This document shows, piece after piece, positions 1-5,757 of a DNA stretch of 10,964 bases (positions within the stretch are counted from its first letter, which is position 1; the number at the start of each line of letters is the position of its first letter). A program made the position numbers and the translations under genes. Source of the stretch: Clostridia bacterium (lineage in GTDB: Bacteria > Bacillota > Clostridia > Christensenellales > CAG-314); assembly GCA_017407305.1 (NCBI GenBank), contig JAFQWS010000110.1, positions 1 to 10,964 of the forward strand, read 5' to 3'. Below the pieces are notes generated by a model that worked only from the letters and a program-made list of their open reading frames with translations, ran no database searches and was not told the DNA's origin.

Positions 1-363
1 GGCTGGGCAATCAATCAAAACGTAATCAAACTGCTCGTCAAGGCGATTTATTATCCTTTTTACGTTGTCGGGAGTGAACATCCTTACCGATTGATGACAA
101 CTGGGCATAACAAAAAAGGTGGGCGCAACTTCCACTTTTAACAATGCTTGTGTCACACGACAACGATTTTCCAAAACGTCAACCAAATCAAAAACAACTC
201 GGTTGTCCAAACCCAACGTTACGTCCAAATTGTTGAGCCCAACGTCAAGGTCAACGGCAACCACCCTCTGACTTCTGTTTGCCAACGCCATACCTAAATT
301 TGCGCAAACGGTGGTCTTTCCAACACCACCTTTGCCACTGGTCAAAACTATTTTTCTTGCCAA
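1..363 (-). CDS. minD: Septum site-determining ATPase MinD (N-terminal part; runs off the window)
   Basis: MinD is a membrane-associated P-loop ATPase that, with MinC, keeps the Z-ring from forming at the poles. Only the first 121 residues are inside the window; the frame is still open at base 1. The deviant Walker A motif GKGGVGKTT lies at residues 10-18, with the signature lysine K11 and phosphate lysine K16. It is followed by VAVDLDVGLNNLD (35-47), the MinD counterpart of the usual DxDxGLRNLD, and by the Walker B stretch DYVLIDCPA (113-121). I chose the TTG at 361-363 because AAGGAGGA (368-375, minus) sits 4 nt upstream and no ATG precedes the P-loop. A ParA/Soj-type or flagellar FlhG ATPase is a weaker alternative; LGLDN and LIDCPA favour MinD. 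No minC lies upstream: the gene starts its own unit divergent from maf. Confidence 0.93.
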   Translation of the reverse strand, partial: MARKIVLTSGKGGVGKTTVCANLGMALANRSQRVVAVDLDVGLNNLDVTLGLDNRVVFDLVDVLENRCRVTQALLKVEVAPTFFVMPSCHQSVRMFTPDNVKRIINRLDEQFDYVLIDCPA

Positions 364-383
364 AAGTTCCTCCTTATTTTGCC

Positions 384-389
384 ATTATA
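384..389 (-). promoter_or_regulatory. Candidate -10 element for minD
   Basis: A perfect TATAAT on the minus strand lies 20 nt upstream of the TTG start and predicts a very short leader that just includes the AGGAGG site. No good -35 hexamer is seen at 16-18 bp spacing (ACTTTT at 17 bp), so the call rests on the -10 box and its position. Confidence 0.45.
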
Positions 390-454
390 ACCCTGCCAAA
401 ATGTAAAAAAGTGCAAAAAATCACCGACATTGGGCGAATTATGTCAACCTTTTG

Positions 455-473
455 GCACAAAAATTTTTTGTGC
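455..473. promoter_or_regulatory. Perfect 19-bp palindrome between the divergent minD and maf promoters
   Basis: GCACAAAAA, a central T, then TTTTTGTGC form an uninterrupted inverted repeat ending 2 bp upstream of the maf -35 box. It has no downstream U-tract on either strand beyond its own arms, so it looks more like a protein-binding site than a terminator. A related but gapped GCACAA/TTGTGC pair lies upstream of the rnf promoter at 10914-10936. No regulator is identified, and in AT-rich DNA part of the symmetry may be chance. Confidence 0.4.
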
Positions 474-475
474 TC

Positions 476-504
476 TTTACAAAACTTACAAAGTGGTATA
501 TAAT
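476..504 (+). promoter_or_regulatory. Sigma-A-type promoter of the maf-mreB-like unit
   Basis: TTTACA (476-481), a 17-bp spacer and TATAAT (499-504) form a near-consensus housekeeping promoter. Transcription would be expected to start about 7 bp after the -10 box, that is at or next to the A of the maf ATG at 511. No Shine-Dalgarno sequence lies between the promoter and the start, so the mRNA is probably leaderless. Confidence 0.8.
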
Positions 505-510
505 TTTTTT

Positions 511-1056
511 ATGTTAATTCTTGCATCAGCATCCCCCAGACGAAAAACTTTGCTCAAAGAAATTGCCAACGACTTTGAAGTGGTCGTTTCCACCTTTGAA
601 GAAAATGCACTTTTACTTGCACCAAAAGACTTGGCAACCTACTTTGCCAAACAAAAGGCTTTGCAAGTGGCAAGTGAGCATCCAAATGACGTCGTTATTG
701 GCGCAGACACCATCGTCGTTTTGAAGGACGAAGTTTTGGGCAAACCCAAAGATGACAATCACGCAAGACAAATGCTTTTGTCCCTTTCGGGCAAAAGTCA
801 CCTTGTTTACACTGCTTTTTGCATTGTTGGCAACGGCCAGTTGATTGAAGATTTTGACAAAACGAAAGTTTATTTCAAAACTCTTTCAAAAAAGGACGTG
901 GATGACTACGTGGCAACGGGCAGTCCTTTGGACAAAGCAGGTGCTTATGGTATTCAAGACTGCAACTTCGTGGAAAAAATTGAGGGTAGTTATTCCAACG
1001 TGATGGGGCTTCCACAAGAAAAAATTGCAATTTGTTTGAAACAATTTGATTTATAG
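511..1056 (+). CDS. maf: Maf-family nucleotide pyrophosphatase (YhdE-like dTTP/UTP type)
   Basis: Maf proteins hydrolyse non-canonical or surplus nucleoside triphosphates to the monophosphate and pyrophosphate; in Firmicutes the gene often sits beside mre and min genes. The product is 181 residues, close to the family's usual 180-200. The N-terminal SASPRR motif (6-11) follows a short beta strand. GADTIVV (64-70) holds the likely catalytic Asp D66. LGKPK (76-80), LSGKSHLVYT (92-101), DKAGAYGIQ (141-149) and EGSYSNVMGLP (158-168) are the other family blocks and resemble the YhdE branch. The ATG at 511 is chosen because it begins exactly at the conserved MLILASASPRR; an in-frame ATG at 430 would add 27 unrelated residues and lies upstream of the promoter. 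There is no Shine-Dalgarno site. The stop is 9 bp before the next gene, whose AGGAGA overlaps it. Confidence 0.95.
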   Translation: MLILASASPRRKTLLKEIANDFEVVVSTFEENALLLAPKDLATYFAKQKALQVASEHPNDVVIGADTIVVLKDEVLGKPKDDNHARQMLLSLSGKSHLVYTAFCIVGNGQLIEDFDKTKVYFKTLSKKDVDDYVATGSPLDKAGAYGIQDCNFVEKIEGSYSNVMGLPQEKIAICLKQFDL

Positions 1057-1065
1057 GAGAAAGTT

Positions 1066-2034
1066 ATGACAAAATACACAGTCGCATTGCAAATCGGTTC
1101 GGCTTACTGCGGTTTGGCAGGTAAACATGCCGATTTTTACATCAAAGAACCTTCCGTTGTGGCAAAAGACAACGTTGACGGAACAATCAAAGGTTGTGGC
1201 ACACACGCACTTCGCCTTGTGGCAAGTGGCATGGCAAACGTCAAACTTATCCACCCCATTTTGGAAGGCACAATTTCCGACACCGACGGCGCGAAAGAAT
1301 TGTTTAGAGCAATGTTTGCAAAGTTGATGCCTCAAAAAGCACAACTTTTCCCCGACACCAAGGTTGTTGCCGTTGTTCCTTGTGGCCTCAACACTTCCGA
1401 CAAAACGCAAATTGAAAACGTTTTGTTGCAAATTGGCGTAAAATCAGTTTCTTTTTTGGAAACACCTTTGGCTGACAGCGTGGAATTGTTTAGACAATTT
1501 GGCACAAATAGAGGTATCGTGATGGATTTGGGCAGTGATTGTGCCGATTTTGCCGTCGTATATGCCGACCAAATTGTTGCAGGTGCAACCGTATATCACG
1601 GTGGCAAAGCGTTGACACAAGCAATTAGACAACGTGTTCGTGAAAAATATTTGTTGCAACTTTCCTTCCAAGAAGCAGAAAAATTGAAAATCAAATGTGC
1701 AAGTTTGTACTCCAACGACACTTCTTCTTGCGTAGTCTACGGTAGCAACGTTGAAACGGGTGAAAATGAAAAAGTTACCATTTCCAGCAAAGAACTTTAC
1801 GACACGGTGGTTGAATTTTGCAACTACTACGTAAAACTCATTTATGGGCTTATCAACACCACTCCTGACGAAATTGTAAACCTTATCAAACAAGAAGGCG
1901 TGATGATTTGCGGTGGCACAGGCTTGTTGGAAGGTTTGGAAAACTACCTTCACAACCAACTTGATTTGACGGTGCGTCTTGCAGACAACTGCAAAAACAC
2001 CACCATTGAAGGCGCAAAACAACTTTTGAACTAA
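1066..2034 (+). CDS. Divergent MreB/Mbl-like bacterial actin
   Basis: MreB-family actins polymerise under the membrane and guide cell-wall synthesis. This 322-residue protein is slightly shorter than typical MreB (about 335-345) and aligns by eye over its length: KEPSVVA (27-33), HPILEGTISD (63-72), VVAVVPCGL (100-108), LETPLADSV (131-139), VTISSKELYD (237-246), and CGGTGLLEGLENYL (282-295) in place of the usual GGGALLRGL. The nucleotide-binding motifs are altered. Phosphate-1 is ALQIGSAYCG (7-16), with Q9 where MreB has the Asp of DLGTANT. Phosphate-2 is DLGSDCAD (154-161) instead of DIGGGTTE. It may bind nucleotide weakly or not at all. AGGAGA (1055-1060), 5 nt before the ATG, fixes the start. 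It is the second gene after maf, as mreB is near maf in many Firmicutes, but no mreC or mreD follows. A second, canonical MreB elsewhere in the genome is likely but cannot be seen here. Confidence 0.85.
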   Translation: MTKYTVALQIGSAYCGLAGKHADFYIKEPSVVAKDNVDGTIKGCGTHALRLVASGMANVKLIHPILEGTISDTDGAKELFRAMFAKLMPQKAQLFPDTKVVAVVPCGLNTSDKTQIENVLLQIGVKSVSFLETPLADSVELFRQFGTNRGIVMDLGSDCADFAVVYADQIVAGATVYHGGKALTQAIRQRVREKYLLQLSFQEAEKLKIKCASLYSNDTSSCVVYGSNVETGENEKVTISSKELYDTVVEFCNYYVKLIYGLINTTPDEIVNLIKQEGVMICGGTGLLEGLENYLHNQLDLTVRLADNCKNTTIEGAKQLLN

Positions 2035-2045
2035 CCAAAAGACAT

Positions 2046-2078
2046 AAAAAAAGACCTTGTCTAACAAGGTCTTTTTTT
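2046..2078. terminator. Bidirectional rho-independent terminator between the mreB-like gene and ppx
   Basis: AAGACCTTG (2051-2059), loop TCTAA, and CAAGGTCTT (2065-2073) form a perfect 9-bp stem. It has an A-run on its left (2046-2052) and a T-run on its right (2072-2079), so it can stop both the plus-strand maf/mreB-like transcript and the minus-strand ppx transcript, which converge here. Confidence 0.92.
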
Positions 2079-2090
2079 TGTTGACGTTTT

Positions 2091-3605
2091 TTATAGAATT
2101 TCCAAATTCTTTTTGAATACGCGTTTGAAGTCCAAAGACAAACTGACTGCATCTTTAATTTCCAACATGGCGTCACCGGAAAGTTCCGTCTTCATAATGA
2201 CGCTGTCGCCCAACACCTCACAAGTGATTTCCGGAACGACGGATGCACGACTTTTGTCAAATGCCAATGCCAAACGAAGAATCATTGCCAACTTTTTGAC
2301 GGCTTGAACGTCTTCTTCCGACAAAACTGCCGAATACTTGCTTGCCCAATCGTTGAAGTTGATTTCTTCTTTGTCATAAACTGCCGTGATAAATGATGCC
2401 AAAACGATGTCACGGTGACTTGCACCATAGAGATTGCTGTTGAGCAAGAAATAGGCAGTGTGTTTGGGATTGTTGTAAAATTTGACACATTTACCAACGT
2501 CACTCATCAATGATGCAATACGCAAAACTTTGACGTAAGCACGAGGGAATTTGTGCAAAACACGAAGTTGTTTGAACAACTGCACGCACAAATTGTAAAC
2601 TTGTTCGGCGTGAACTTCGTCAAGGTTCAATTTTTTCAAATAGGAATAGATGCTGTGACCAACCACGTCGGAAATGGGTTTTTCCAACGTTTGAGGGCAA
2701 GCATAGTTGAAAATGATGCCTTCTCTTATGCCGGAACCACTGGAGGTGATTGTGTCAAAGTTGCAATACTCCACAATGGCTTTGATTGCTGCCAATGCTC
2801 CGGGGAAAATGTCTGCACGTGTAGAGGACAAACCTTTGATTTTTGTCTTCTTTTCCAAATCGAGCCCTTTGATCATGTTGTAAACGTAATCAAAGTCTTC
2901 CACCTTCATTTTGTAGTTGTGGATCATATCCAAAGGATAGCGCGTGACCTTTCGGCAAATGCGAGCAAGGTTTCTGAAACTGCCACCAACACCAATGAAT
3001 TGTGTGTCGGGATCAAGTTCTTTGAGCCAAGCCACTTCGCCCAACCTACTCTTGACGTATTGCACCATGTCGTCGGCAATATCTTCGTTGGATTTTCCCG
3101 ATTTACCAAACTGCTCCATCAAGTTTACGCCACCAAAATCAAAAATGTGGGTGCGCAAAACAACACGTCTGTTGTAATAAATTATTTTTGTTGAACCACC
3201 GCCAAATTCCATGATAAGTCCACGAGGGATGTCCATAGAGTTAATTACACCTTGGTAAACGTAGTGAGGTTCTTCTTCTTCTGTGATGACTTTGAATCTT
3301 ATGCCTGTTGCGTTGAAAACGTCGTTCAAAAACGTTTTTTGATTTTTTGCACGACGAACTGCAGCAGTTGCAATGGCAATGACTTTGTCGGCATTATATA
3401 CCGAGCAAATCTTTTTGAAAGATTTTAACGTGTCGATTGCTTGCAAAATGCGAGTTTGTTTCAAGTTGCCGTCTTCGTCGATGTCGCCCAACCTTACAAG
3501 TTCTCTTTCGTCGTCAACCACATTGAAATAACCGCCATCTAATACGTCATAGATGACAAGTCTTGCCGTGTTTGAACCTAAATCAATAAGTGCCACTCTT
3601 TCCAT
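2091..3605 (-). CDS. ppx: Ppx/GppA-family exopolyphosphatase-like phosphatase with degenerate C-terminal HD domain
   Basis: Ppx/GppA enzymes remove terminal phosphate from polyphosphate or from pppGpp. This 504-residue protein has the family's two-part build: an actin-fold Ppx/GppA region (about 1-300) and an HD-type helical region (about 310-504). The phosphate-1 motif is ALIDLGSNTARLVIYDV (5-21); an acidic EEEE cluster (109-112) sits where the catalytic Glu of EEA(R) is expected; phosphate-2 is FGGGSTK (134-140), with Lys where GGGSxE has Glu. In the HD region the His-Asp pair reads SD (SDVGK, 368-372), while KHTAYFLLNS (381-390) and SHRD (396-399) are kept. The start is set by AGGAG 10 nt before the ATG at 3605; the nearer ATG at 3614 is only 1 nt from it. 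Activity on polyphosphate, pppGpp or neither cannot be decided. It stands alone with its own promoter and terminator. Confidence 0.88.
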   Translation of the reverse strand: MERVALIDLGSNTARLVIYDVLDGGYFNVVDDERELVRLGDIDEDGNLKQTRILQAIDTLKSFKKICSVYNADKVIAIATAAVRRAKNQKTFLNDVFNATGIRFKVITEEEEPHYVYQGVINSMDIPRGLIMEFGGGSTKIIYYNRRVVLRTHIFDFGGVNLMEQFGKSGKSNEDIADDMVQYVKSRLGEVAWLKELDPDTQFIGVGGSFRNLARICRKVTRYPLDMIHNYKMKVEDFDYVYNMIKGLDLEKKTKIKGLSSTRADIFPGALAAIKAIVEYCNFDTITSSGSGIREGIIFNYACPQTLEKPISDVVGHSIYSYLKKLNLDEVHAEQVYNLCVQLFKQLRVLHKFPRAYVKVLRIASLMSDVGKCVKFYNNPKHTAYFLLNSNLYGASHRDIVLASFITAVYDKEEINFNDWASKYSAVLSEEDVQAVKKLAMILRLALAFDKSRASVVPEITCEVLGDSVIMKTELSGDAMLEIKDAVSLSLDFKRVFKKNLEIL

Positions 3606-3649
3606 AAAAATCATACTCCTAGAACTGCCCAAATTTACAGCCTAGGGGA

Positions 3650-3678
3650 ATTATAGCACAAACTGTCAACTTTGTGAA
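3650..3678 (-). promoter_or_regulatory. Sigma-A-type promoter of ppx with extended -10
   Basis: On the minus strand, TTCACA (3673-3678), a 17-bp spacer and TATAAT (3650-3655) are preceded by TGC, an extended -10 (TGnTATAAT). The predicted start near 3643 gives a leader of about 38 nt. The word TTTGTGCTATAAT recurs with one mismatch in the rnf promoter. Confidence 0.8.
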
Positions 3679-3750
3679 TACCCTTTTTGAAAAATTATAC
3701 ATTTTTTGAACAATTTATTTGTTGTATAAATAGGCCAAACGTTTGACAAT

Positions 3751-3793
3751 AAAAAAAAAGCAAACGTCAAAGAACTTTCCTTTTGCATTTGCT
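3751..3793 (-). terminator. Likely rho-independent terminator of thiT
   Basis: On the minus strand AGCAAATG (3793-3786) pairs with CGTTTGCT (3766-3759) with one U-G pair. The loop region has further A/T-rich pairing (AAAGG with TTCTTT), and a run of nine T follows (3759-3751). It lies about 115 bp past the thiT stop. The competing larger repeat could form instead. Confidence 0.6.
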
Positions 3794-3852
3794 CTTTTTT
3801 GTATTTGATATTATTTTTTTTGCCTTTTGCGTTTGCTTTTTTGTATTTATAC
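3779..3852. repeat. Pair of direct repeats of about 30 bp, 45 bp apart
   Basis: The segment 3779-3810 (beginning CCTTTTGCATTTGCTC) is repeated at 3824-3852 (beginning CCTTTTGCGTTTGCTT) with a few substitutions and one-base gaps. The two copies are separated by an AT-only spacer with a T-run. The second copy provides the right arm of the larger inverted repeat and the first provides the right arm of the terminator hairpin at 3759-3793, so the two copies compete for the same left-arm partner. Confidence 0.6.
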
Positions 3853-3907
3853 AGGGGATTGCGTAAGCCTTTCAACCCCTTTTTTGGGTGCTGTTGCAAA
3901 ACTGATT

Positions 3908-4654
3908 TCAATCGGTGAAACTGGCCTTTAAAAGGCTGTTTTCTACGGCTTTTACGTTTTTCAAGGCAAATGTCAACACTCCTGCAACGGCGCAATCTAC
4001 CAAGACGTAAAGGCTGTAGCCAAGAGAATAAATCCACGATGCAACTCCCTCGGGTGCGTATTCGCCAAAGAAAACCCAACCGGACGTAAAGTGGCACAAG
4101 TATCTGAGCAAAGTAACCGTCAAAATGCCCAAAATTAAACCCAAGTTTTTGTTTTTGAAGTTAGTAAACAATGCAACGAAACCAACGGTGACGTAGGCAA
4201 GGGGATAGTCCAAAATAAATTGTATGGGATGCACAATCCAAGGGTCTTGTATTGATTGCAAAATGCCGTAAATCAAGCAACAAACAAGTCCTTTGGGCAA
4301 ACCAAAATACCAGCTGTAAAGCAACAACAAGACGATGGAACCTGCCGTCACCGAGCCACCTTGGGGCATACGAAACAATTTGACGTAACTCAATGCAAAG
4401 GACAAGGCAATGCACACCGCCCCAAAGGCAATTGATTTGGCAGAATAGCCCTTTTTGTCTTTGGACACCAATGCCACCACCACCAAAGTAATTGCCAAAA
4501 TTACAAAACCTGCAAAAAGGTAAAGTTGATACTGCTGGGTAAAATCGCCGTCAATAAACCCTTGCACAACGTTGTAGGCAATCCAACCAATCACTGCCAA
4601 CGCCAAAATGGTCGCCAAGACGATTTTTACCACCTTTAAAATATTTCTTTTCAT
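3908..4654 (-). CDS. thiT: ECF transporter substrate-binding subunit for thiamine (ThiT/YuaJ)
   Basis: ThiT is the membrane S-component that captures thiamine and docks with the shared EcfT-EcfA-EcfA' energising module, which is not in this window. Family blocks in the 248-residue product include KLFRMPQGGSVTAGS (92-106), the DPWIVHPIQFILDYPLAY stretch (137-154), RYLCHF (184-189), FFGEYAPEG (195-203) and WIYSLGYS (207-214). H188 appears to match the thiamine-site His of the Lactococcus structure; the Asn expected near 214 is Ser, which needs an alignment to confirm. The core is preceded by about 68 extra residues with two predicted membrane helices (about 8-30 and 43-63), longer than the usual 190-residue protein. 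The start at 4654 lies 7 nt after CGGAGG, which is also the right arm of a terminator hairpin; an in-frame ATG at 4741 lies inside the riboswitch and is rejected. The TPP riboswitch independently supports thiamine as substrate. Confidence 0.95.
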   Translation of the reverse strand: MKRNILKVVKIVLATILALAVIGWIAYNVVQGFIDGDFTQQYQLYLFAGFVILAITLVVVALVSKDKKGYSAKSIAFGAVCIALSFALSYVKLFRMPQGGSVTAGSIVLLLLYSWYFGLPKGLVCCLIYGILQSIQDPWIVHPIQFILDYPLAYVTVGFVALFTNFKNKNLGLILGILTVTLLRYLCHFTSGWVFFGEYAPEGVASWIYSLGYSLYVLVDCAVAGVLTFALKNVKAVENSLLKASFTD

Positions 4655-4682
4655 AAAAAAACCTCCGTACAAATGTCGGAGG
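4655..4682 (-). terminator. Riboswitch-controlled terminator overlapping the thiT ribosome-binding site
   Basis: On the minus strand CCTCCG (4682-4677), a 9-nt loop and CGGAGG (4667-4662) form a GC-rich stem followed by seven T (4661-4655) immediately before the ATG. The right arm is the only Shine-Dalgarno sequence of thiT, so the same hairpin can both end transcription and hide the ribosome-binding site. CTTCCT (4685-4680), overlapping the left arm, can instead pair with AGGAAG (4711-4706) at the 3' edge of the aptamer, a plausible antiterminator. Confidence 0.88.
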
Positions 4683-4699
4683 AAGCCAATTAAAAACTT

Positions 4700-4778
4700 A
4701 AAAGTCTTCCTTACGCAAGAATAATCTTGTTCAAGTTCCATGGGTATTTCTCAGCGACAAGTCGCACCCCCGACGTTT
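4700..4778 (-). ncRNA. TPP riboswitch (THI element) upstream of thiT
   Basis: The minus strand shows the conserved thi-box order: GGGGGTGC, GCTGAGA (4755-4749), CCC, then AACTTGAACAAG, the P5 hairpin CAAG-ATTATT-CTTG (4729-4716), and GCGTAAGGAA. P1 can form from AAACGTC (4778-4772) with GACTTTT (4706-4700) with one mismatch. These are the residues known to hold the pyrimidine and pyrophosphate of TPP. By family knowledge, TPP binding stabilises P1, releasing the downstream terminator and turning thiT off; low TPP turns it on. Confidence 0.96.
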
Positions 4779-4800
4779 GTTTTATTATTAAGATACCAAT

Positions 4801-4829
4801 ATTCTAAACCACAAAGCATCATTAGTCAA
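4801..4829 (-). promoter_or_regulatory. Sigma-A-type promoter of the thiT riboswitch transcript
   Basis: TTGACT (4829-4824), a 17-bp spacer and TAGAAT (4806-4801) on the minus strand predict a start near 4794, about 16 nt upstream of the aptamer. The promoter lies between the rnf terminator and the riboswitch, making thiT independent of rnf. Confidence 0.82.
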
Positions 4830-4840
4830 TGATAATCAAC

Positions 4841-4872
4841 AAAAAAAGCCTTGAAAATTCAAGGCTTTTTTT
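4841..4872. terminator. Strong rho-independent terminator after the rnf operon
   Basis: AGCCTTGAA (4847-4855) and TTCAAGGCT (4858-4866) form a perfect 9-bp stem around an AA centre, with A- and T-runs on both sides. On the minus strand it ends in seven T (4847-4841) and lies about 40 bp after the rnfB stop. It separates rnf transcription from the thiT promoter. Confidence 0.94.
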
Positions 4873-4904
4873 ATTATTTTTTAAACACTAGGTTTTTGCA
4901 CTTG

Positions 4905-5747
4905 TTAGTCCTTTTTTGTACTCAAAATACATTTTCTGGGGCATTTGGAGGCGCAAATACCACAATTTGTGCATTTGGAATAGTCAATTTTAGGAAGATT
5001 GTCCACCATTGTGATTGCTCCATTGGGGCAGTTTCTTGCGCACAAACCACAAGCAATACAACCAACTTTGCATTGTCCCATGACGTCTTTGCCACGACAC
5101 TTGGAAGAACATGCAACGTAATAATGAGCCGTTGAAGGGATTCTTTCCATCAAGGATTTGGGGCATGCACCATGACATACACCACAGCTTGTGCAAAGGT
5201 CGGTGTTGACTACTGCACAACCGTCAACGATTTCAATGCAGTTTTCGGGGCATACTGCCTTGCAGTTGCCGTCGCCCAAACATGCTGTTGAACATGCCTT
5301 TCTGCCACCTGAAAGCATATTTTCATATTGGCAGTCGCAATAACCTTGATATTCAAATTTGTCGTTGGCTTTGTTGCCACCACAACATGCAATAACTGTG
5401 ACTGTGGGGCCTTCGTCGGCAATTTCAACACCCAAAATGGATGCGATTTTTGCAACGCTGTCGCCTTTGAGTTGTCCACATTTTGTTGCGGGTACTTTGC
5501 CTTCTGCCAATGCTTTTGCAAAGTCAGAACAACCTGCATAACCACAACCACCACAGTTTGCGTGAGGAAGATTTTCATAAATTTCGTCGATTTTGGGATC
5601 CGTTTCAACGTGACAGAATTTGTTGACGAGCAAAATTACTGCGCCAAGTACCACTGCCATGCCTGCCATAACTGCAACGGACAAACCTACGATGTTCCAT
5701 TGAATTGTAACGCCACCTTCGGCGAATGCTAAAATGTAATTCAACAT
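4905..5747 (-). CDS. rnfB: Rnf complex subunit B, multi-[4Fe-4S] ferredoxin-like protein
   Basis: RnfB is the membrane-anchored iron-sulphur subunit, thought to take electrons from reduced ferredoxin on the cytoplasmic side. The 280 residues contain an N-terminal membrane helix (about 20-42) and the RnfB-type [4Fe-4S] motif C65-x2-C68-x4-C73-x16-C90. Next come a cysteine-rich region C152-x3-C156-x5-C162-x3-C166-P typical of clostridial RnfB, and three ferredoxin-like CxxCxxCxxxCP motifs at 185-196, 230-241 and 259-270. That gives about five potential clusters; extra cysteines (C121, C122, C137, C139, C213, C217, C226) are present. TAAGGAGGG places the Shine-Dalgarno site across the rnfA stop, 10 nt before this ATG. 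It is the last gene of the operon, followed by a terminator. Confidence 0.96.
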   Translation of the reverse strand: MLNYILAFAEGGVTIQWNIVGLSVAVMAGMAVVLGAVILLVNKFCHVETDPKIDEIYENLPHANCGGCGYAGCSDFAKALAEGKVPATKCGQLKGDSVAKIASILGVEIADEGPTVTVIACCGGNKANDKFEYQGYCDCQYENMLSGGRKACSTACLGDGNCKAVCPENCIEIVDGCAVVNTDLCTSCGVCHGACPKSLMERIPSTAHYYVACSSKCRGKDVMGQCKVGCIACGLCARNCPNGAITMVDNLPKIDYSKCTNCGICASKCPRKCILSTKKD

Positions 5748-5757
5748 AGTTCCCTCC

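Larger units (their letters stand above)
3724..3852. repeat. 129-bp imperfect nested inverted repeat between thiT and ppx
   Basis: The ends are exact inverted copies: GTATAAATA (3724-3732) and TATTTATAC (3844-3852). Inside, AAAAAAGCAAACG (3754-3766) pairs with CGTTTGCTTTTTT (3831-3843), giving 22 paired bases in total with an unpaired stretch of about 21 nt on the left side. The 3606-3907 gap contains no convincing gene; a minus-strand reading frame across it is lysine-rich low complexity. It could be a small non-autonomous repeat element, a large terminator structure, or both. Confidence 0.55.

Noticed and set aside
425..447. TTGACA on the minus strand (442-447) as a -35 box for minD
   Set aside because: No acceptable -10 lies 16-18 bp downstream; the TATAAT at 384-389 is about 52 bp away.
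279..503. 74-codon plus-strand open frame overlapping the start of minD
   Set aside because: It runs antisense to the minD P-loop coding region and across both promoters, with no ribosome-binding site or recognisable motif.
1444..2067. 207-codon minus-strand open frame opposite the MreB-like gene
   Set aside because: It is a shadow of a well-supported plus-strand gene, rich in Phe, Val and Cys with no motif, and crosses the terminator region.
2553..3194. 213-codon plus-strand open frame opposite ppx
   Set aside because: It is a codon-register shadow of ppx with no recognisable domain; the minus-strand frame has clear Ppx/GppA motifs over the same bases.
3854..3885. GGGGATTG/CAACCCC hairpin followed by six T on the plus strand
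   Set aside because: It resembles a terminator for plus-strand transcription, but no plus-strand gene ends nearby; on the minus strand, where thiT is read, it lacks a U-run. It may only protect the thiT mRNA end.
3666..4097. 143-codon minus-strand open frame ending in a Lys-rich tail
   Set aside because: The first half overlaps thiT in another frame and the tail is the translation of the AT-rich repeats; no ribosome-binding site or domain is seen.
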